Assembly (NCBI RefSeq): GCF_000722695.1
Contig: NZ_JPFU01000001.1
Coordinates: forward strand, 1-22,742
DNA length: 22,742 nucleotides
Direction of reading: 5' to 3'
Origin: Streptococcus mitis
Lineage (GTDB): Bacteria; Bacillota; Bacilli; Lactobacillales; Streptococcaceae
The notes under the pieces were generated by a model. That model did not search any database and was not told the DNA's origin. It saw only the letters and a program-made list of their open reading frames with translations. Position 1 is the stretch's first letter, and every line of letters starts with the position of its first letter. Both the position numbers and the translations under genes were made by a program. Shown here in pieces: positions 18,044 through 22,742 of the stretch.

Positions 18044-20002
18044 ATGAAAAAACAAAATAATGGTTTAATTAAAAATCCTTTTCTATGGTTATTACTTATT
18101 TTTTTCCTAGTTACAGCTTATCAGTATTTTAGTACAGGTAGTGTTGCAGGGAAAAGTGAGCAAATTAATTATACAGAATTGGTAAAAGAAATTACCGATG
18201 ACAATGTAAAAGAATTAACTTACCAACCAAATGGCAGTGTTATCGAGGTTTCGGGTGTTTATAAAAATCCTAAAACAAGTAAAGAAGCAACAGGCATTCA
18301 GTTCTTTTCTCCTTCTGCTACAACAGTAGAGAAATTTTCAAGCATCATTCTTCCTTCAGATACGACAGTATCCGAATTGCAAAAACTTGCTTCTGACCAT
18401 AAAGCGGAAGTAACTGTTAAGCATGAAAGTTCAAGTGGTATGTGGATTAATATTCTTGTATCCATTGTGCCATTCGGTATTCTTTTCTTCTTCCTATTCT
18501 CTATGATGGGAAATATGGGAGGAAATAATGGCCGTAACCCAATGAGTTTTGGACGTAGTAAGGCTAAGGCTGCAAATAAAGAAGATATTAAAGTAAGATT
18601 TTCAGATGTTGCTGGAGCTGAGGAAGAAAAACAAGAACTAGTTGAAGTTGTTGAATTCTTAAAAGATCCAAAACGATTTACAAAACTTGGAGCCCGTATT
18701 CCAGCAGGTGTTCTTTTGGAGGGACCTCCAGGAACAGGTAAAACTTTGCTTGCTAAGGCAGTAGCCGGAGAAGCAGGTGTTCCATTCTTTAGTATTTCAG
18801 GTTCTGACTTTGTAGAAATGTTTGTCGGAGTTGGAGCTAGTCGTGTTCGTTCTCTTTTTGAAGATGCCAAAAAAGCAGCACCAGCTATTATCTTTATCGA
18901 TGAAATTGATGCTGTTGGACGTCAGCGTGGAGTTGGTCTTGGCGGAGGAAATGACGAACGTGAACAAACATTGAACCAACTCTTGATTGAGATGGATGGT
19001 TTTGAGGGAAATGAAGGGATTATCGTCATCGCTGCGACAAACCGTTCAGATGTACTTGACCCTGCCCTTCTGCGCCCAGGACGTTTTGATAGAAAAGTCT
19101 TGGTTGGTCGCCCTGATGTTAAAGGTCGTGAAGCAATCTTGAAAGTTCATGCTAAGAACAAGCCTTTAGCAGAAGATGTTGATTTGAAATTAGTGGCTCA
19201 ACAAACTCCAGGTTTTGTTGGAGCTGATTTAGAGAATGTATTGAATGAAGCAGCCTTGGTTGCTGCCCGTCGCAACAAGTCAGTTATTGATGCTTCAGAT
19301 ATTGATGAAGCAGAAGATAGAGTTATTGCGGGACCTTCTAAGAAAGATAAGACAGTGTCACAAAAAGAACGTGAATTAGTTGCCTACCATGAGGCAGGAC
19401 ATACCATTGTTGGTCTAGTCTTGTCGAATGCCCGTGTTGTTCATAAAGTTACCATCGTACCACGTGGACGTGCAGGTGGTTATATGATTGCACTTCCTAA
19501 AGAAGACCAAATGCTTCTTTCTAAAGAAGATATGAAAGAGCAATTGGCTGGCTTGATGGGTGGACGTGTAGCTGAAGAAATTATCTTTAATGTCCAAACT
19601 ACAGGAGCTTCAAACGACTTTGAACAGGCGACTCAAATGGCGCGTGCAATGGTTACAGAGTACGGAATGAGTGAAAAACTTGGCCCCGTACAATATGAGG
19701 GTAATCATGCTATGTTTGGTGCACAAAGCCCTCAAAAATCAATTTCAGAACAAACAGCTTATGAAATTGACGAAGAGGTTCGTTCATTATTGAATGAGGC
19801 ACGAAATAAAGCCGCTGAAATTATTCAGTCAAATCGTGAAACTCACAAATTGATTGCAGAAGCATTATTAAAATACGAAACATTGGATAGTATACAAATT
19901 AAATCTCTTTACGAAACAGGAAAGATGCCTGAAACAGTAGAAGAGGAATCACATGCACTATCTTATGATGAAGTAAAGTCAAAAATGAATGATGATAAAT
20001 AA
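18044..20002 (+). CDS. ftsH: FtsH, membrane AAA+ zinc metalloprotease
   Basis: Membrane-bound hexameric protease of 652 aa that unfolds and degrades unwanted membrane and regulatory proteins. Two membrane segments (about 12-29 and 134-155) flank an extracellular domain. The AAA+ module has Walker A GPPGTGKT (227-234), Walker [12 protein letters not shown] and the SRH region [20 protein letters not shown]. The zinc-binding HEAGH is at 449-453. The frame is intact and the C-terminus acidic. It ends the hpt-ftsH unit, with a terminator 4 nt after the stop. Confidence 0.97.
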   Translation: MKKQNNGLIKNPFLWLLLIFFLVTAYQYFSTGSVAGKSEQINYTELVKEITDDNVKELTYQPNGSVIEVSGVYKNPKTSKEATGIQFFSPSATTVEKFSSIILPSDTTVSELQKLASDHKAEVTVKHESSSGMWINILVSIVPFGILFFFLFSMMGNMGGNNGRNPMSFGRSKAKAANKEDIKVRFSDVAGAEEEKQELVEVVEFLKDPKRFTKLGARIPAGVLLEGPPGTGKTLLAKAVAGEAGVPFFSISGSDFVEMFVGVGASRVRSLFEDAKKAAPAIIFIDEIDAVGRQRGVGLGGGNDEREQTLNQLLIEMDGFEGNEGIIVIAATNRSDVLDPALLRPGRFDRKVLVGRPDVKGREAILKVHAKNKPLAEDVDLKLVAQQTPGFVGADLENVLNEAALVAARRNKSVIDASDIDEAEDRVIAGPSKKDKTVSQKERELVAYHEAGHTIVGLVLSNARVVHKVTIVPRGRAGGYMIALPKEDQMLLSKEDMKEQLAGLMGGRVAEEIIFNVQTTGASNDFEQATQMARAMVTEYGMSEKLGPVQYEGNHAMFGAQSPQKSISEQTAYEIDEEVRSLLNEARNKAAEIIQSNRETHKLIAEALLKYETLDSIQIKSLYETGKMPETVEEESHALSYDEVKSKMNDDK

Positions 20003-20006
20003 CTCT

Positions 20007-20030
20007 AAGAGAGGCTTGTCCTCTCTTTTT
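20007..20030 (+). terminator. ftsH terminator
   Basis: Stem AAGAGAGG / CCTCTCTT with loop CTTGT and a run of T, just after ftsH. It isolates comX from upstream transcription. Confidence 0.9.
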
Positions 20031-20032
20031 GT

Positions 20033-20063
20033 GCAGTTGAGACGGTGTAGAGAGCAGAATGAG
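20033..20063 (+). promoter_or_regulatory. Candidate ComE-binding site of comX
   Basis: GCAGTTGAG (20033-20041) matches the ComE half-site well. After 12 nt a second, degenerate half, GCAGAATGAG (20054-20063), follows. The 31-nt distance from here to the -10 at 20095 equals that at comC. Confidence 0.6.
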
Positions 20064-20091
20064 AAAAAAGAACCCAATTAGCTTCTTTATT

Positions 20092-20100
20092 TGTTAAACT
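20092..20100 (+). promoter_or_regulatory. comX promoter -10
   Basis: TG-T-TAAACT, 21 nt before the comX start and the same distance below the ComE site as in comC. There is no -35 match, as expected for an activated promoter. Confidence 0.6.
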
Positions 20101-20121
20101 GTATCTAGAAAGGGGAAGATT

Positions 20122-20601
20122 ATGTTTAAAGAATTATATGAAGAAGTCCAGGGAATTGTGTATAAGTGTAGAAATGAATATTACCTTCATTTGTGGGAGC
20201 TATCGGATTGGGATCAAGAGGGTATGATTTGCTTGCATGAATTAATTAGTAAAGAAGAAGGAATAGTAGAAGATATCCCTCGTTTAAGGAAATATTTTAA
20301 GACTAAGTTCCGGAATCGGATTTTAGATTATATCCGTAAACAAGAAAGTCAAAAACGAAGATATGATAAAGAACCGTATGAAGAAGTAGGTGAGATAAGT
20401 CATCGTGTAAGTGAGGGAGGTCTCTGGCTAGACGATTATTATCTCTTTCATGAAACACTAAGAGATTATAGAAGTAAACAAAGTAAAGAGCAACAAGAAG
20501 AGTTAGAACGCGTCTTAAGACATGAATGCTTCCGAGGACGTCAAAGAGTCCTAAGGGACTTACGTATTGTGTTTAAAGAGTTTTATATCAGACCCCGATA
20601 G
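20122..20601 (+). CDS. comX: ComX (sigma X), competence-specific sigma factor
   Basis: Alternative sigma factor of 159 aa that directs RNA polymerase to late competence genes carrying the cin-box (TACGAATA), switching on DNA uptake and recombination. The protein is nearly the pneumococcal ComX in sequence: RNEYYLHLWELSDWDQEGM, IPRLRKYFKTKFRNRILDYI and a basic C-terminus. AAAGGGGAAG is a strong ribosome-binding site. It lies next to an rRNA operon, as both comX copies do in pneumococcus. Downstream there is mobile DNA with an IS30 transposase reading towards comX. Confidence 0.96.
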   Translation: MFKELYEEVQGIVYKCRNEYYLHLWELSDWDQEGMICLHELISKEEGIVEDIPRLRKYFKTKFRNRILDYIRKQESQKRRYDKEPYEEVGEISHRVSEGGLWLDDYYLFHETLRDYRSKQSKEQQEELERVLRHECFRGRQRVLRDLRIVFKEFYIRPR

Positions 20602-20607
20602 GAAGCT

Positions 20608-20618
20608 ATGCAAAAAAA
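20608..20618 (+). repeat. Left copy of 11-bp direct repeat flanking the insertion
   Basis: ATGCAAAAAAA, identical to 22152-22162. The two copies bracket the whole mobile block, suggesting a target-site duplication, although the A-run lowers the weight of the match. Confidence 0.5.
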
Positions 20619-20669
20619 GTAAATTCCCAAACTAAGTTCCACTGCTAATCCAAGTGGAAGTTAGTCTGA
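20619..20669 (+). repeat. Left outer inverted repeat
   Basis: Hairpin-like: TTCCACT at 20637-20643 faces AGTGGAA at 20653-20659, with 9 nt between. The whole segment is the inverted counterpart of 22096-22148. Confidence 0.7.
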
Positions 20670-20680
20670 TAAAAATCGTA

Positions 20681-20723
20681 AAAACCAGTGGAAATCCGTG
20701 TCAGGGTAAGTTCCACTGGTTTT
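20681..20723 (+). terminator. 13-bp perfect inverted repeat after comX, possible terminator
   Basis: AAAACCAGTGGAA (20681-20693) pairs with TTCCACTGGTTTT (20711-20723) around a 17-nt loop. The 3' arm ends in TTTT, so it may end comX transcription, but its arms also carry the TTCCACT core of the surrounding repeats, so it may simply be mobile DNA. The rest of 20602-20820 holds no open frame that I can support. Confidence 0.45.
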
Positions 20724-20820
20724 AATCATGCTTGATTTCATAGCTTTTGTAGGCAAAATGAATCGAAAAAAAGAGCGCACAAAATCCTCTCATCTGAAAG
20801 CGTTTCAGATTAAGTTCCGC

Positions 20821-22085
20821 TATGGTGGAAGTTAGTGTGAGACGTTTGAATGGGGTTGAAGGATAGTTTTTAGATTTTATGTTGGAGTAATTTAGAAGAC
20901 TGACAGACGTCTTCTGCAGGTATTTTAGAAATACCTAGAAGCTTAGGAATCTCTTCTCCATAGGTAAAGGCAAAGAGCTCATAGGCTGACTTTCCATTCA
21001 AAGCAGCACGTTTGACACTGTTGACATGAGAGCAGACGAGATTGATATCTTCTTGAGTTAAATTGTCAAAGGAAGTTCCCTTAGGTAGAATGTCACGAAT
21101 TAGTGTGTGATTTTTCTCAATTCTCCCTTTCAGGTCAGAGCGATTAGGTTCACAAAAGAAAAGTTTACTCTCTCCTCGAACATCCATTTCTATGTCATCA
21201 ACTCTGGCAAACTCTCCTCCATTATCTGTCAGGATGACAGGAAAAAGTTGGAAGAAATCTTTGTCCGCTTGGTGAAGAGTGTTTTTGATGTCATAGAGGT
21301 GTTTGGTAACCTCAAGGGCAGTTTTATTATCCAGAAGTCTAGCGAAGATAAAGTTACAGAAAGATAGATTGAAGGTGAGTAGGACTTTACCTCCCATCCT
21401 GCCCAGAACTGTATCCATTTCTAGCCAAGAGTCTAGTTGCTTAAGGGCTAAATAGTTTTGGAAATCCTCATAGGAACGTCCTTTTTTAGCTTCTTTAGGG
21501 ATGGAAGGTAGCTTACTTTTCCGTCTTTCTTTGAATTTAACGGCTCTGGCTAGGTCAATAGGAGTGATAGACAGGTACTCTTTTCGGATGTGACGATAGA
21601 CGGTTGAGGAGCTAACATCGAGGTTGTGAGTTTTGAGGATATGATAGATGTGTTGTCCCTTTTTAACACCATCAGAAATGACTTTGTCCATGTCCCAGAA
21701 GGTCTTGGAATTGAGGGGGAGTTCCTTCACGAGACTCGACAAGAGTTTGTTCGTATTGTTTTTGAGCTTGTTTAGCGAGGTAGAAGATCTTCTTATAGCC
21801 ACAATTCTGTCTTCTTTTAGGGCAACCATTACAGACAAAGGGAGCTTTGTCGAGTAAAGGGCAAGGAAGGTTATCGCATGTAGACTCTCGGACTTGTCTG
21901 TTTCGTTTGACTTCTTTGGAGACAGTAGTTGGGTCTTTTAGAATGGACTGTCCAATAGCTTTGAAGGTTTCACCGCGCTCTAAGCCCAGTTGGATATCAT
22001 TACGGTCTGAAAGGGTAAGGTGTTTATGTTTTGTCATAGTGAGCCTCATTTCTAACTCAAACGTCTCATACTTAATTCCACCATA
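20821..22085 (-). mobile_element. IS30-family insertion sequence
   Basis: Terminal inverted repeats of 29 bp, 20821-20849 and 22057-22085, match at 26 of 29 bases; their shared outer end is TTCCACCATA. The 1265-bp element holds one transposase gene on the minus strand filling most of its length. No direct repeat is visible at its exact edges. Left of 20821 another IS-end-like motif faces it. Confidence 0.8.
20870..22037 (-). pseudogene. IS30-family transposase, frameshifted
   Basis: About 390 codons in two frames. The N-terminal frame starts MTKHKHLTLSDRNDIQLGLE at 22037 (helix-turn-helix, DPTTVSKEVKRNR) and has a cysteine-rich stretch (CDNLPCPLLDKAPFVCNGC). The C-terminal frame has the DDE core: Asp in WLEMDTVLG, Asp in ILTDNGGEF and Glu in GRIEKNHTLIRDILPKGTSF. 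Both frames meet at a run of five G (21715-21719; CCCCC on the coding strand). Removing one C restores ...REGTPLNSKTFWDMDK. It is inactive unless slippage or a sequencing error explains the extra base. GAGG lies 6 nt before the chosen start. Confidence 0.85.
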
Positions 22086-22095
22086 AAAATCCGTT

Positions 22096-22148
22096 TTAGA
22101 CTAATTTCCACTTCGGCAAGTCAAGTGGAAGTTACTTTGAGAAGTTAC
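22096..22148 (-). repeat. Right outer inverted repeat
   Basis: Inverted counterpart of 20619-20669, itself a hairpin: TTTCCACTT (22105-22113) and AAGTGGAAG (22123-22131) around a 9-nt loop. Confidence 0.7.
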
Positions 22149-22151
22149 GAC

Positions 22152-22162
22152 ATGCAAAAAAA
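22152..22162 (+). repeat. Right copy of 11-bp direct repeat
   Basis: ATGCAAAAAAA, identical to 20608-20618, 3 nt outside the right outer inverted repeat and 23 nt before the rRNA operon -35. Confidence 0.5.
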
Positions 22163-22185
22163 TTGAAAAAAATTAGAAAAAGGTG

Positions 22186-22213
22186 TTGACAAAGTTTGAA
22201 AAGTGGGTATAAT
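22186..22213 (+). promoter_or_regulatory. rRNA operon promoter P1 (before tRNA-Glu)
   Basis: TTGACA (22186-22191), 16 nt, TATAAT (22208-22213): full consensus hexamers with an A-rich upstream region that could serve as an UP element. Transcription would start about 20 nt before tRNA-Glu. Confidence 0.9.
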
Positions 22214-22238
22214 AGTAAGAGTTGAAAATAACAACTCT

Positions 22239-22310
22239 GGTCCGTTGGTCAAGGGGTTAAGACACCGCCTTTTCACGGCGGTAACACGGGTTCGAATCCC
22301 GTACGGACTA
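22239..22310 (+). tRNA. tRNA-Glu (anticodon UUC)
   Basis: A 72-nt cloverleaf: acceptor GGTCCGT/ACGGACT with discriminator A, D-arm GTC..GAC, anticodon stem-loop CCGCC-TTTTCAC-GGCGG with anticodon TTC, T-arm ACGGG-TTCGAAT-CCCGT. The first acceptor pair is G-U with the conserved U8 used as register. CCA is not encoded. It precedes 16S, as in the equivalent pneumococcal operon. Confidence 0.96.
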
Positions 22311-22369
22311 TGGTATGTTGCGGATGGAACACTTGATGAAAAAAAGATTAAAAAAGTTTCAAAAAAGTG

Positions 22370-22398
22370 TTGACAAGCGAAAGCGACTGTGATATACT
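22370..22398 (+). promoter_or_regulatory. rRNA operon promoter P2 (before 16S)
   Basis: TTGACA (22370-22375), 17 nt, TATACT (22393-22398) with TGA giving an extended -10. It lies between tRNA-Glu and 16S. Confidence 0.9.
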
Positions 22399-22404
22399 AA
22401 TATA

Positions 22405-22552
22405 GTTGTCACTTGAGAGAAGCGAGTGACAAAGACCTTTGAAAACTGAACAAGACGAACCAATGTGCAGGGCACTATAACTAAGGTTATAGTACTGAAC
22501 AATGAAAAAACAATAAATCTGTCAGTGACAGAAATGAGTGAGAACTCAAACT
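22405..22552 (+). other. rRNA leader with processing and antitermination sequences
   Basis: A 10-bp hairpin TTGTCACTTG / CGAGTGACAA (22406-22432) is followed by AAAGACCTTTGAAAACTGAA, which resembles the boxA and spacer sequence of Gram-positive rRNA leaders. A further inverted repeat ACTATAAC/GTTATAGT lies at 22474-22493. The roles are inferred from position. Confidence 0.6.
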
Positions 22553-22742
22553 TTTAATGAGAGTTTGATCCTGGCTCAGGACGAACGCTGGCGGCGTGCC
22601 TAATACATGCAAGTAGAACGCTGAAGGAGGAGCTTGCTCTTCTGGATGAGTTGCGAACGGGTGAGTAACGCGTAGGTAACCTGCCTGGTAGCGGGGGATA
22701 ACTATTGGAAACGATAGCTAATACCGCATAATAGCAGTTGTT
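22553..22742 (+). rRNA. rrs: 16S rRNA, 5' end (continues past the window)
   Basis: The universal AGAGTTTGATCCTGGCTCAG (27F region) begins at 22560, placing the mature 5' end near 22553. GACGAACGCTGGCGGCGTGC, the V1/V2 loop GGAGGAGCTTGCTCTTC and GTAGGTAACCTGCCTGGTAG follow and fit a Mitis-group streptococcus. About 190 nt are present, and the exact species cannot be read from this part. Confidence 0.97.

Larger units (their letters stand above)
20619..22148. mobile_element. Composite insertion with about 50-bp outer inverted repeats
   Basis: The outer ends are inverted copies. 20619-20643 against the reverse complement of 22124-22148 matches at 21 of 25 bases, and 20652-20669 against 22096-22113 at 16 of 18. 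Each end is itself an imperfect hairpin around TTCCACT/AGTGGAA. Inside are an IS30 copy (20821-22085) and about 150 bp of further hairpins. I infer a short palindromic element, or an older IS remnant, into which the IS30 element inserted. I do not recognise it as BOX, RUP or SPRITE. No gene other than the transposase is seen. Confidence 0.6.

Noticed and set aside
18298..18870. 190-codon open frame on the minus strand inside ftsH
   Set aside because: Antisense to a well-conserved gene, Ser/Pro/Thr-rich low-complexity product, no ribosome-binding site; a shadow of ftsH codon use.
19461..19476. CACGTG in ftsH as a second parS
   Set aside because: Only the central six bases fit; the flanks lack the TGTTT/AAACA arms.
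20602..20820. BOX, RUP or SPRITE repeat
   Set aside because: The hairpins share the TTCCACT core with the IS30 ends and do not resemble the repeat consensus sequences that I remember.
21107..21857. Plus-strand open frames within the IS30 element
   Set aside because: Opposite strand of the transposase with no family features.

Overview
This window is the replication-origin region of a Mitis-group streptococcus, related to Streptococcus pneumoniae, S. mitis and S. oralis. The gene order fits (comE-comD-comC, tRNA-Arg, rlmH, htrA, parB, dnaA, dnaN, DUF951 gene, ychF, pth, mfd, S4 gene, divIC, small gene, serine hydrolase, tilS, hpt, ftsH, comX, tRNA-Glu, 16S rRNA). So do the AT-rich codon use, extended -10 promoters (TGnTATAAT), a 17-residue competence pheromone with a GG leader, and the 16S 5' sequence. 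The species cannot be fixed from this window; both IS insertions show it is not a plain pneumococcal arrangement.

Layout. 1-508: the 3' end of an IS1634/IS4-type transposase, running convergently into the comE terminator. 499-2719 (minus): the competence operon comCDE, with a ComE direct repeat upstream. 2884-2957 (minus): tRNA-Arg(UCU), whose terminator abuts the comC promoter. 3001-3480 (minus): rlmH. 3481-3663: a divergent regulatory region with DnaA boxes and a CiaR site. 3664-5661: htrA and parB. 5662-7393: the bipartite origin, with DnaA-box clusters on both sides of dnaA and a run of DnaA-trios before dnaN. 7394-14134: dnaN, a DUF951 gene, ychF, pth and mfd. 14192-17481: tightly packed or overlapping rqcP-like S4 gene, divIC, a 40-aa gene, a secreted serine-hydrolase-like gene and tilS. 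17486-20002: hpt and ftsH, then a strong terminator. 20122-20601: comX. 20619-22148: a nested mobile insertion with a frameshifted IS30-family transposase. 22186 to the end: rRNA operon promoters, tRNA-Glu(UUC) and the first about 190 nt of 16S rRNA.

How it works together. ComC is processed to the pheromone, which is sensed by ComD. ComD phosphorylates ComE, and ComE activates comCDE and comX (sigma X) for transformation. HtrA is a CiaR-regulated surface protease known in pneumococcus to restrain competence. DnaA, DnaN, ParB and the origin sites start and organise chromosome replication. A candidate parS site lies inside tilS. The remaining genes are core translation, repair, nucleotide salvage, division and proteolysis functions.

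The least explained part is the region between comX and the rRNA promoter. A 1.5-kb block with about 50-bp imperfect terminal inverted repeats, flanked by an 11-bp direct repeat, encloses an IS30 copy and several degenerate IS30-end-like motifs placed head to head.
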